A DNA stretch of 33,076 nucleotides from Nitrospinae bacterium RIFCSPLOWO2_12_FULL_45_22 (GTDB lineage Bacteria > 2-12-FULL-45-22). The notes under the pieces are model-generated. The model saw only the letters and a list, made by a program, of their open reading frames with translations, was not told where the DNA came from and made no database searches. Location of the stretch: the NCBI GenBank assembly GCA_001803565.1, contig MHDQ01000189.1, forward strand, positions 1 through 33,076, given 5' to 3'. This document shows, piece after piece, positions 1 to 8,583 of this stretch (position 1 is the first letter of the stretch; the number at the start of each line of letters is the position of its first letter). The position numbers and the translations under genes are program-made.

Positions 1-1310
1 AATTCATCGGCGTCGTCGAGCGATTCGTCCTTGAGCCACTTGAGGCTATCAATCTTGAACCCGCGCTCCTGCACCTCGCTCATGGGGAAGCAGCGCCAGC
101 GGTTTTCTTTGGAGTCATTTGGATCACGTCTGGCACGGCCGTTGGGATTGGAACCATAACATACTTCAAACTCCGCGAAATACTGCGGCGAAAGGGGGCG
201 ATCCTTTTTGGTGATCCGCGGGACATTGGTGCGGGCATCGTAGACCCAGACGTTCTCGGTGGGAAAGCCCTTGGTGAAAAAGATCACATTGGTCTTGGTG
301 CCCGGGCTGTAAGGGGTGAAGGTGCCGTTGGGGAGGCGGAGGACAGTGTGCAGGTCGCAATCTTCCGTGAGTATCTTAAACACCTCACCGGCCTGGTCGG
401 CAAAGAGGACATTATCGGGCACCACGATAGCCGCACGGCCCCCTAGCTTCAGAATACTCATCACGTGCTGGACAAAATTGAGCTGCTTATTGCTAGTGGC
501 GACGGTAAAATCATCGCGGGTGGGGGCCTGATTGGCCCCCTTGGTCCCGAAGGGAGGATTAGTCATCACACAGTCATAGCTACTTCCCCTTTTGGGTTCA
601 TAAATGGCGTCTCCTAAATGGATGTGGGCTTCGATGCCGTGGAGGTAGAGGTTCATCAAGGTCAGCCTCCTGGGCCGGGGGACAAGCTCGGTTCCAGAAT
701 AGGTAGCGGTTTGGATACGCTTGGATTCAGCACGTTCCAGGGCGCCTCTGGTTTTTTCCATCAGCCATTCATAGGAGCAGACTAAAAAACCGCCGGTTCC
801 GGCCGCTGGGTCATGGATAGTAAAATCTCCTGTCTTGCGGGGATCAGGCTGCATACATCGCACAAGGGATTGGATCAAGATACGGGGGGTGAAGTATTGC
901 CCGGCCCCTTTCTTTCCTTCCGAAGCCGATTTCTCCAGTAACCCCTCATAGGCAGCCGCTTTTACATCAATGTTGAGGTCGGTCCATTCAATCTCGTCAA
1001 TGAGATTGACCAGGCGTTTCAGGTTAACCGGGTTACTGAATCGCGACATGGCCCCTGCATAGATGTCCCCCAACATTCCTGGCTGGTTTCCCAGTCCCCG
1101 GAGGGTGGCCATGTAATGATCTGTCAGGTCACTGCCCGCCTTTTTCCTTAAAACAGACCAGGCATATTCTGGAGGTATTTCAACCCCTCGTTCTTCGATC
1201 ATCTTGAGAAACAGGAGATAGGTCAACTGCTCAATGTAATCGCCGTAGTCAATCCCATCATGCCGCAGGGTGTGGCAGAACCCCCAAAGTTTATTAACTA
1301 TATCGGTCAT
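1..1310 (-). CDS. hsdM: Type I restriction-modification system, N-6 adenine DNA methyltransferase (M) subunit, 3' part beyond window edge
   Basis: Not in the ORF track because it runs off the edge. Reverse-strand translation from ATG at 1310 gives MTDIVNKLWGFCHTLRHDGIDYGDYIEQLTYLLFLKMI..., GAGQYFTPR, DPAAGTGGF and the catalytic NPPFGTKG motif. Confidence 0.93.
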   Translation of the reverse strand, partial: MTDIVNKLWGFCHTLRHDGIDYGDYIEQLTYLLFLKMIEERGVEIPPEYAWSVLRKKAGSDLTDHYMATLRGLGNQPGMLGDIYAGAMSRFSNPVNLKRLVNLIDEIEWTDLNIDVKAAAYEGLLEKSASEGKKGAGQYFTPRILIQSLVRCMQPDPRKTGDFTIHDPAAGTGGFLVCSYEWLMEKTRGALERAESKRIQTATYSGTELVPRPRRLTLMNLYLHGIEAHIHLGDAIYEPKRGSSYDCVMTNPPFGTKGANQAPTRDDFTVATSNKQLNFVQHVMSILKLGGRAAIVVPDNVLFADQAGEVFKILTEDCDLHTVLRLPNGTFTPYSPGTKTNVIFFTKGFPTENVWVYDARTNVPRITKKDRPLSPQYFAEFEVCYGSNPNGRARRDPNDSKENRWRCFPMSEVQERGFKIDSLKWLKDESLDDADE

Positions 1311-1338
1311 GGATCTCCTTTCATCCTGCGCAATGAAG

Positions 1339-1713
1339 TTATTTTCTTTTTGGTTTGGGCAGGTCTTTTCTTTTGACCCTGTAAATGGGTCTACCTTCAG
1401 CCACAACGGCCTGTTTCCGATGTTCTTTGTGTTGAATTTTTACATGAACGGTTGCCCCAAGAACTTCAGCAACCCGGCGTAACATGTTTAAGGAATGGCC
1501 TTCATAAGAGGGTGACTCAAGACGGCTGATTTGTTGCTGAGATGTCCCCACCCGTTTCGCTAGCTCTTTCTGAGATAACCCAGACTCTTTGCGCAGAGAA
1601 GCCAATTGGACGGCCACATCCCAGGCTTCGCCAGCATTTTTGAATCGCTCCGCAAAATCCGCATCTTTCAATTGTTCTTCAAGGTATAGATCAAAATTTG
1701 TTTGTCTTCTCAT
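1339..1713 (-). CDS. higA: XRE-family HTH antitoxin (HigA-like); track start 1734, but ATG at 1713 overlaps the toxin stop as ATGA
   Basis: HTH motif LRKESGLSQKELAKRVGTSQQQISRLES; immediately downstream of a RelE/HigB-like ORF. Confidence 0.8.
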   Translation of the reverse strand: MRRQTNFDLYLEEQLKDADFAERFKNAGEAWDVAVQLASLRKESGLSQKELAKRVGTSQQQISRLESPSYEGHSLNMLRRVAEVLGATVHVKIQHKEHRKQAVVAEGRPIYRVKRKDLPKPKRK

Positions 1714-2063
1714 AATGGATTCCTCGACACCCAATCCTCTTTTCTTTCCAAAGCAACGCTACGATCTCGCTTAGAAATCTCTTTTGCCTTATTTCGGATT
1801 CCGTGCACCGCAATAATTCTTTGCCCTTTAGCAAAAAAGTAGAGCACTCTTGTATTGAGCTTGCCCACATGTCGGAGCTCGAAAAGATCATCCCGGATAG
1901 GTTTTGATAGAGGTAGCCTATGATACTGCCTGTTTCGCAACTTAGCGAGCCCCGCCATAACCGCTGCAAAATCGTCTGGATTATCTTCTTTGAGGGCGTC
2001 CAGAAATTCGCGTACCGGGCATCGCCCTGAACAGGTTTCATAAAATTCTATAATAAATTCCAT
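1710..2063 (-). CDS. higB: RelE/HigB-like toxin (phage-derived Gp49-like family)
   Basis: 117 aa with ...LRNRQYHRLPLSKPIRDDLFELRHVGKLNTRVLYFFAKGQRIIAVHGIRNKAKEI, typical of HigB/Gp49-like toxins; adjacent HTH partner. Confidence 0.82.
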   Translation of the reverse strand: MEFIIEFYETCSGRCPVREFLDALKEDNPDDFAAVMAGLAKLRNRQYHRLPLSKPIRDDLFELRHVGKLNTRVLYFFAKGQRIIAVHGIRNKAKEISKRDRSVALERKEDWVSRNPL

Positions 2064-2072
2064 GAATAATCA

Positions 2073-2094
2073 ACATCAAATATGATGTATTATA
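2073..2094 (-). promoter_or_regulatory. Candidate higBA promoter/operator: TATAAT (2094-2089, minus strand) abutting palindrome ACATCA-AATA-TGATGT (2073-2088)
   Basis: Perfect 6-bp arms and a -10-like hexamer just upstream of the toxin start at 2063; no strong -35 seen. Confidence 0.45.
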
Positions 2095-2107
2095 GCAAGC
2101 AGTTAAA

Positions 2108-2136
2108 TGAAATTGCTTCACTTCGCTCGCAATGGC
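2108..2136. repeat. Solo arm resembling the dispersed ATTGCTTC-CTTCGCTCGCAATG repeat type
   Basis: gaaattgcttcacttcgctcgcaatggca between higB and hsdR; recognised from a widespread intergenic repeat motif. Confidence 0.4.
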
Positions 2137-2192
2137 AGTTTATGGAATCTCAACTTATTTAGAATACCCACAATAATTCCCTATCTCTCTTT

Positions 2193-4880
2193 TCAGGCCG
2201 CAATGGCCTGGTTGATTTCGTGAATGATAGTTTCCAATTTGCCATCAAAGACCCTGTTTAGTTTCCCCCACGATGCCCCTTCCCGGGTAAAAATGGGCAG
2301 AGAATCGAAATCCTCCTTTTCCAGCAATAGGTTTTCGATAAGGTGCCTTCTGATCAGGACCAGCCAATTCTCCTGGTCTTCTGTAAAAGAGCGACCGGAT
2401 TTGATCTTCATCAGGGCTTTATCAACCCTTCGTTCTGCGGTGAGCAATTCTCCACCCTTGGCTGCATGGCGGATCATGGAAATGATATCTGCCAGTTCCT
2501 TGTTATAGGCCCGCCGGAGATTTTTTTCAGTAAATTTATCCACTAGAGAGTCCGGTTGTGTACTCAGCGTATCCCGCAAGGCCTTCAACTGCCTGGTATT
2601 AAACTCTTGGGGCCGATTCAGGAGTATTTCCAGGGCCTCAATATGCCGGGGATTTTCCCTTACGAATTTTTCAAATTCCTGCAAGTAGTCCTGAGGCCTG
2701 AGCTCCCTGCCATCCTTGGCCCGAAAAATAATTCTTGAGTTGACATAATCTTCAGCCGTATCAGTCCTGATAAACTTTCTTTCAGGGCGCGGGTAATTTT
2801 CACACAGATCGAGAAAGTCTTCACTCTGCATAGTCTTGATGGTCTGCTCCCACTCTTGCTCAAGCCTATGGTGCAAGGTTTGGGCAAATTCGGCTATATC
2901 GCTATCCAGTATATAATCGAATTGGAGCCTCCCTGCCTGAGTGACATTTTTGGATATCCGGTGGAGCCTCTTGGATAGGACCCGAATATTATATTCCCGA
3001 TCCTCGTTATCGGCGATGGCCTGGATGATTTCCCTAATAGATCTGGTTGACTTTACCGGGGCTTCAGCCGTAATACCGGTTGTCTTTCTGAAGTATTCCA
3101 GGAGGGTGCCGTTGAAGCAATCAAAGACCGTAAAATGGGTTTTGTGGATTTCGTCACAGCGCCGGGTGCCCCGTCCCATCATCTGTTCAAATAGGATTCT
3201 TGATTTCACAGGGCGCAAGAACACAATATTCTCTATTCTGGGCACATCTACACCCGTAGAGAGCATATCCACAGTAAGGACAATACCAGGATTTTGACGG
3301 TTTCTGAACTCACGGATCTTCTGCAAAGGTCTGTCCACTGACGGGCTGCCGGTTATTTTCTGGACAAAATCATCCCCTCGTGCGAATTCATCCCTCAAGA
3401 TTTCAATTAACTGATCGCAGTGGGATATATGGGGAAGATCGTTCTGGGCAAAGATCAAGGTCTTTGGAAAATGGCCCAGTTGTTCTTCCTGTTCTAAGAA
3501 GTACTTCTTGATTTCCTGGATAATCTTTCTGTTTCTGTCCGGCGCGGTCCAGTCAATCTCCGTGGTCGGGGCCGGGAGTTCCCTTTCATCTTCCAGGAAC
3601 TCAAAGACAAGCTGGCCGGTGTGGGTATTTACCAGACCGACCTCTTCCCCCTCTTTGAGAAAAACCCCTCGAAGAGTAATATCCGACTGAATGGCGATGG
3701 CATCATAGTCTACCAGATAGCCTTCCCGAACAGCCCGTTCATAATCATAGCGGTAGACAATTTGCTTGAAAAAGGCAGTGGTGTGGGCCGCAGGTGTGGC
3801 TGTCAGGCCGATTTTTATACTGTCAAAATGCATCAGAACCTCGCGCCATTTGCTTTCTTCCTGGGCAGTATATCCCCGGTGACACTCATCGGCAATGATG
3901 ACATCGAAGGCATGAATGGGGATATCCAGTTTTGAGGCATCAGAATCATCATCCTGATCTCCTGATGAGGGATAAAACATGCCCTCATAGCCAAACAGAT
4001 TAATCCGCATGCGCTGGATGGTCGAGATATAGACAAAACTATCCCTGCTGCTAGGATTGGTCAGGTACTCGGTTGGGAGAAGTTTAGGATCAAATTTCAT
4101 ATCTTCATCGAGGTCCTCTCTCCGGAACCTTTGGCTGTAAACTTCATAACATTGATCAAACTTCAGGCCCGGTTCGGCCTCAAAACTGGCCATTGCGGTA
4201 ACAGCCTGGGCGGCCAGGGCCCGTCGGTCTACCAAGAACAAGATGCGTCTGGCGTAGCCGGACTTCATCAGACGATAGATCAAATTGACCATGGTGAAGG
4301 TCTTGCCTGTTCCTGTAGCCATGGCTACCAGCATATGCCGCCTGCGATCCATGACGGCTTGTTCTATTGCTCTTATGGCTTCAATTTGAAAAGGCCACAA
4401 GTACTTATTTCCTATCTCATTTTCTCTGAGCCACTTCCGGGACGCTGCATCATTTTTATTCAACATTTCCATTAATGCCTGGGGGGTGTGAAATGCGGCA
4501 ACTTCTCTGGAAAGGTTGAGGGGGTCCCTTAGGTCTTGAAACCAGATTATTCTTCCATTGGTTGAATAGACAAAAGGAAGATGGTATTCGCCAAATGAGT
4601 AGGCGCCCCCCGGAAAACCCCGGGCGTATCGTTTTGCCTGCTGAAGAACATTTTGCGGGCCGATCTGTATTTTCTTACCCTCAACACAGGCCAATGCTAT
4701 CCCTTTATAAAACAGCACATAATCAGCCGGGCCTGTGGCTGTGGGGTATTCTTCAACCGAGCAGTGGTCATACGGGATGCCTGGTTGAAAGGGGATAATG
4801 GGACCCCACCTGGCCTGTTTAAGGGCCTTGTCTATAAACGCCTGCCTGGTTTTTGCCTCATTGATGTAAGTATCGTCCAT
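2193..4880 (-). CDS. hsdR: Type I restriction enzyme R subunit (EcoEI-like DEAD/DEAH helicase-nuclease)
   Basis: 895 aa; LVAMATGTGKTFTMVNLIYRL (Walker A), IIADECHRGY (DECH), GLTATPA, LSTGVDVPRIENIVFLRPVKSRILFEQMMGRGTR. Confidence 0.93.
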   Translation of the reverse strand: MDDTYINEAKTRQAFIDKALKQARWGPIIPFQPGIPYDHCSVEEYPTATGPADYVLFYKGIALACVEGKKIQIGPQNVLQQAKRYARGFPGGAYSFGEYHLPFVYSTNGRIIWFQDLRDPLNLSREVAAFHTPQALMEMLNKNDAASRKWLRENEIGNKYLWPFQIEAIRAIEQAVMDRRRHMLVAMATGTGKTFTMVNLIYRLMKSGYARRILFLVDRRALAAQAVTAMASFEAEPGLKFDQCYEVYSQRFRREDLDEDMKFDPKLLPTEYLTNPSSRDSFVYISTIQRMRINLFGYEGMFYPSSGDQDDDSDASKLDIPIHAFDVIIADECHRGYTAQEESKWREVLMHFDSIKIGLTATPAAHTTAFFKQIVYRYDYERAVREGYLVDYDAIAIQSDITLRGVFLKEGEEVGLVNTHTGQLVFEFLEDERELPAPTTEIDWTAPDRNRKIIQEIKKYFLEQEEQLGHFPKTLIFAQNDLPHISHCDQLIEILRDEFARGDDFVQKITGSPSVDRPLQKIREFRNRQNPGIVLTVDMLSTGVDVPRIENIVFLRPVKSRILFEQMMGRGTRRCDEIHKTHFTVFDCFNGTLLEYFRKTTGITAEAPVKSTRSIREIIQAIADNEDREYNIRVLSKRLHRISKNVTQAGRLQFDYILDSDIAEFAQTLHHRLEQEWEQTIKTMQSEDFLDLCENYPRPERKFIRTDTAEDYVNSRIIFRAKDGRELRPQDYLQEFEKFVRENPRHIEALEILLNRPQEFNTRQLKALRDTLSTQPDSLVDKFTEKNLRRAYNKELADIISMIRHAAKGGELLTAERRVDKALMKIKSGRSFTEDQENWLVLIRRHLIENLLLEKEDFDSLPIFTREGASWGKLNRVFDGKLETIIHEINQAIAA

Positions 4881-4903
4881 GACTAATGACCCGTATTGAG
4901 GGA

Positions 4904-5878
4904 TTACAATATCTTTTCCTCAACCATGCTCAATGCCTTGTCTTTGGATAAGATAATGTGGTCAAGAATTCGAAGGCCGAGCGTTTCGGCAGCCTTTTTA
5001 ATTTCTTTGGTTATTATTTTATCATCCTGGCTGGGCGTAGGGTCTCCACTGGTATGATTGTGCACTAGAATAAGTGCCGAGGCCGATTCTCGAATAGCCG
5101 GCTTTAAGACTTCACGAGGATGGGCCAGACTTTCATTTAAAAGTCCGACAGTAATCTGTTCTGGCTTTATGACATTGTGCTTTTCATCCAGCAGGACCAC
5201 ATGAAATTCCTCTTGCTTGGCTTCTCGTGCCAATCTCATAAAATGTTCTTGGCAGTAGCTAAGGGCATCAGCGGTGTTACGGATTTTATGCCTTAGCGCT
5301 GATTTAGCCTCCCGCTGATTTACCAATCTCTTACCCAATTCAAGGGCAGCCATGATTTGACAATAGGCCGTCTCTCCTATAGGCCGGCTGATCTGTTTAA
5401 GTTCCCCTCTTGCTTGTAGGGACAGCTTTTCCAGGTCGTTTCCAAAAAATGCCGCCAGTTTTTCACCGGCCTGCAGGGCAGATTCACCCTGAAGGCCAGA
5501 ACGGATCAGAATAGCTAAGAGCTCTGAAATCTTAAGCCCTGATGGGCCTAATCGGAGTAAGCGTTCTCTGGGGCGATCCATAGAAGGGGAACGCTTAACC
5601 GTGGCAGTGAAAACCCGTTGATCTATCCACCGTCCTGCTTTGAACCCGTCTCTTTTTGCTGACCAGGAATATTGGGGTTTCGTCTTTAGCCCTACGCTGG
5701 TTAAATAACCATCTTGCACCAATTCGCCGATTACCCGGCCTATAAAAACGGCCTTTTCAGCCTTCAAGGCTTCACAAATATCAGCCTTATAAAAGCAATC
5801 CTTCGCCAATAGAACGCTAATCACTGCTTGATATCTGGTAAAACGTTCTGCATCCGTTTGGGTCTTCAATTTTGGCAT
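4904..5878 (-). CDS. radC: RadC-family (UPF0758, JAB/MPN) protein with N-terminal extension of winged-helix-like appearance
   Basis: C-terminal ...LILVHNHTSGDPTPSQDDKIITKEIKKAAETLGLRILDHIILSKDKALSMVEE (HNHxSGDPxPSxxD); about 100 aa N-terminal extension. Confidence 0.85.
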   Translation of the reverse strand: MPKLKTQTDAERFTRYQAVISVLLAKDCFYKADICEALKAEKAVFIGRVIGELVQDGYLTSVGLKTKPQYSWSAKRDGFKAGRWIDQRVFTATVKRSPSMDRPRERLLRLGPSGLKISELLAILIRSGLQGESALQAGEKLAAFFGNDLEKLSLQARGELKQISRPIGETAYCQIMAALELGKRLVNQREAKSALRHKIRNTADALSYCQEHFMRLAREAKQEEFHVVLLDEKHNVIKPEQITVGLLNESLAHPREVLKPAIRESASALILVHNHTSGDPTPSQDDKIITKEIKKAAETLGLRILDHIILSKDKALSMVEEKIL

Positions 5879-5893
5879 TTTTGGGGGTTGCTT

Positions 5894-6769
5894 TCAGAGA
5901 AATATTATATTGATTGCGGTGCCGGTGCCTAACCCTAATTGTTGGTGGGCATTACCTTGATTGATATAGACCTCCAGGTAACCCCAACTATTAAATATCG
6001 CCCCTGCCTCTTTCTCCCTGGCCTCGCCGTAATAACGATTAATCCCTTTTATAACCTTTGGGCCGAGAGAGATTTGACAGCCTCTCCCTTTATTCTTATC
6101 CTGCAATGACTGAAAAAGGGGATGGTCTATATTGGACATGAGATTACCGAAGCTATCTATATATATTATCTTTCCTCTAAGATGGGTATCGCTTAGGATT
6201 TGGGCCTCTGGTAAGAGTAGGGAGTTATAGTCGTAGATGATGGGGCCAAAACATTCTGGCTTTTCCCCCCGCGCAAGCCATGCGGCTACCGGGGCAAAGA
6301 TATCCCGGCCATGAAAGGTACTGCTAACTCGCTTTTTTGCTGGGTCAGGAGACCCGGCGCTATCCCCGGGAGACCCGGCACTATCCTCCAGGGTCAGGAA
6401 AAATTCTCTTGCTGTTATCTCCCTTACGGCCTTTAGTTCTTTGTCCTGATAGACTAAAGATAAGACACCATTGTCCGGGGCAACAAAACAGTATTTTGCG
6501 GTCTCAGCCAAGATGGGCCGTCTGGGACCGCCTACCCCGGGATCAATTACCGCCAGATGGACAGTGCCTACAGGGAAAAAATGATGGGAGGCCTTGAGGG
6601 TCAAGGCTGCTTCTAAGATATGGTATGGTTCGATCTGGTGGGTTATATCTATCAGTATTGCATCGGGGCAAATGCTTAAGATAACCCCTTTCATAGTACC
6701 AACAAAGGGGTCTTTAGTGCCAAAGTCGGTCGTAAGAGTAATTATCTTTTTTACTGACCCGGTATCCAT
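5894..6769 (-). CDS. SAM hydroxide adenosyltransferase (DUF62 family)
   Basis: ITLTTDFGTKDPFVGTMKGVI, HLAVIDPGVGGPRRPI, APDNGVLSLV, STFHGRDIFAPVAAWLA. Confidence 0.9.
   Translation of the reverse strand: MDTGSVKKIITLTTDFGTKDPFVGTMKGVILSICPDAILIDITHQIEPYHILEAALTLKASHHFFPVGTVHLAVIDPGVGGPRRPILAETAKYCFVAPDNGVLSLVYQDKELKAVREITAREFFLTLEDSAGSPGDSAGSPDPAKKRVSSTFHGRDIFAPVAAWLARGEKPECFGPIIYDYNSLLLPEAQILSDTHLRGKIIYIDSFGNLMSNIDHPLFQSLQDKNKGRGCQISLGPKVIKGINRYYGEAREKEAGAIFNSWGYLEVYINQGNAHQQLGLGTGTAINIIFL
6344..6385. repeat. 21-bp tandem duplication in coding sequence (DSAGSPG/DSAGSPD)
   Basis: GTCAGGAGACCCGGCGCTATC (6344-6364) and CCCGGGAGACCCGGCACTATC (6365-6385), 17/21 identical. Confidence 0.8.
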
Positions 6770-6810
6770 TAGCTATATTAGCTATAAACCTTCTCTGCCC
6801 TAATGGCTAA

Positions 6811-6834
6811 GCAGAGCAAGCTCTGCCACTACAG
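6811..6834. repeat. Copy of the GCAGAGCAAGCTCTGCCACTACAG half-element
   Basis: 24 bp identical to 10712-10735; flanked by direct repeat AGCTATATTA at 6771-6780 and 6833-6842. Confidence 0.85.
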
Positions 6835-6839
6835 CTATA

Positions 6840-8177
6840 TTATGGTGCCCATTCTCCATAGACCTTGTCCGCCGTAATAGCAGTGATTTGGACTGGGCAA
6901 TAATTATTCATTGCAGCACCCAAAGGGTACCCGGCTCTATCACTACACTGTTTATCGGGGAGCAATACCTTAATATAGTTGTCTGTTATGCCTTTAAGGA
7001 GTCCGGTCTCTTTGTCCCGGGTGTTTTCTACCAATACTTCTACAGTCTTACCCAGGAAACCTTTTTTGAAGGCCAGGTTTTTTTGTCTCCCCAGTTGCCG
7101 GAGTTCCAGGCTCCGCTCCCTTTTTATCTCCGCAGGTACTTGCTGCGGGAAGGAGGCAGCAGGTGTCCCCTTTCTTTTCGAATAGCTGAAGACATGCAGA
7201 TAGGTTATTGGCAGCTCCTGGATGAACTGATAGGCATTCCTGAAATGCTGCTCTTCTTCTCCGGGAAACCCTACGATGACATCCGCACCAATAGCCAGGT
7301 CCGGCATCAGGGATTTTAATCTGGTAACTAGATCATAATAATAAGAAGGGTCATAGTCCCTATTCATTCGCCGCAGAATATCAGGGTCACCGCTCTGCAG
7401 AGGGATATGGAGATGGTGACATACCTTGGGGTTATCCGCTATCTCTTCGATCAGTTCCGGGGTGAATTCCCTCGGTTCGACAGAGCTAAGGCGTACCTTT
7501 CTGAGGTCTGAGATATCCCTCAACCTTTTCAGGAGCCCGGCCAGGCTAATTTCACGGCCAAGGTCCAGCCCATACGTACCTAAATGTATACCGGTCAAGA
7601 CAACCTCTTTATGGCCCGCTGCGACCAGTTGCGAAATCTGACTGATAATTATCTCTGGGTTCTCGCTCCGGTTAATACCCCTGGCCCCTCTCACGGCACA
7701 ATATGAGCATGAGGCATTACATCCATCCTGGATCTTGACAAAGGCCCGGGTATAACCTGGGAAGGCTTTTAGGGAATAAGTAGTGAAAGAAGTCTTAGAA
7801 GCTAGATCACTGGTCAATATGGCGGGTGAGGACAATTTTTTGGGTTCAATAAAATATTTACTGAAGAAAAATTTTTCATCATTGCCCAGGATCAGGTCAA
7901 CCCCTTTAATCCGGGCGATTTCTTGCGGGTTAAGTTGAGCATAGCAACCAGTAACAACAACAAAAGAAGCAGGATTTGTCCGGAGGGCTTTTCTGATAGC
8001 CTGGCGGGAGCGATAGTCACTCTTACCCGTCACGGTGCAGGTATTAACCACATAGATATCGGCCGGGCTGGGGAAGGGGACTATTTGATAGCCTCTCTCT
8101 TCAAAAAAACCTCTTATCCCCATGGTCTCAAATTGATTCAATTTACAACCTATAGTGCTAAAGGCTACTCTGAGCAT
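6840..8177 (-). CDS. mtaB: MtaB-like radical-SAM tRNA methylthiotransferase (MiaB family)
   Basis: TIGCKLNQFETMGI, VVNTCTVTGKSDYRSRQAIRKA, radical SAM CNASCSYCAV, SSVEPREF, HLHIPLQSGD, C-terminal TRAM-like region. Confidence 0.92.
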   Translation of the reverse strand: MLRVAFSTIGCKLNQFETMGIRGFFEERGYQIVPFPSPADIYVVNTCTVTGKSDYRSRQAIRKALRTNPASFVVVTGCYAQLNPQEIARIKGVDLILGNDEKFFFSKYFIEPKKLSSPAILTSDLASKTSFTTYSLKAFPGYTRAFVKIQDGCNASCSYCAVRGARGINRSENPEIIISQISQLVAAGHKEVVLTGIHLGTYGLDLGREISLAGLLKRLRDISDLRKVRLSSVEPREFTPELIEEIADNPKVCHHLHIPLQSGDPDILRRMNRDYDPSYYYDLVTRLKSLMPDLAIGADVIVGFPGEEEQHFRNAYQFIQELPITYLHVFSYSKRKGTPAASFPQQVPAEIKRERSLELRQLGRQKNLAFKKGFLGKTVEVLVENTRDKETGLLKGITDNYIKVLLPDKQCSDRAGYPLGAAMNNYCPVQITAITADKVYGEWAP

Positions 8178-8294
8178 ACGATTAAATATAACAGAGAAGA
8201 GGGAAAGAGAGCAAGGGAGAGTTACCTTTTTTGCTTCCGCTTAGGAAATTGACAGCCAATGTCAATATTTTGACAAATGGGAACCCGCTACATT

Positions 8295-8521
8295 TTTAGC
8301 CACAGAGGCCCAGAGAACACAGAGAATAAGACTTTGCCAGCATTCAGGCCCGGAAAGTGCAAGCAAAGCGGGTAATTATCTAGCCGCAGATTTACATAGA
8401 TGAGCACAGAAAGGTTTACAGACAATGAGATCAGAGATACACCGCTGGAATCGTAGAGGTAGCAGAGATGAATAAAGGGGAGAGACTGATTCGCTGTGTT
8501 CTCTGGGTATCTGTGGCTAAA
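8295..8521. repeat. Long inverted repeat (33-bp arms) in the divergent intergenic region
   Basis: 8295-8327 TTTAGCCACAGAGGCCCAGAGAACACAGAGAAT vs reverse complement of 8489-8521, about 30/33. Confidence 0.85.
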
Positions 8522-8531
8522 TATTACTATT

Positions 8532-8548
8532 TTGGCACATAAATTGCT
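8532..8548 (+). promoter_or_regulatory. Sigma-54 (-24/-12) promoter upstream of the TPR gene
   Basis: TTGGCAC-ATAAA-TTGCT; GG (8534-8535) N10 GC (8546-8547), 36 bp upstream of the GTG start. Confidence 0.85.
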
Positions 8549-8583
8549 CCTTCTCCGTCATGTTTAGATAAAGGAATAGGGCT

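Noticed and set aside
166-531. ORFs 166..360 (-) and 316..531 (+)
   Set aside because: Both overlap the hsdM frame that runs 1310 to 1 on the minus strand with clear methyltransferase motifs; no recognisable motifs of their own.
1691-2041. 116-aa ORF on the minus strand overlapping higB
   Set aside because: Alternative frame of the HigB-like gene; the 1710-2063 frame has the toxin-family motifs.
2224-4886. Many plus-strand ORFs antisense to hsdR
   Set aside because: Shadow ORFs opposite a long conserved gene; no RBS pattern or family motif seen.
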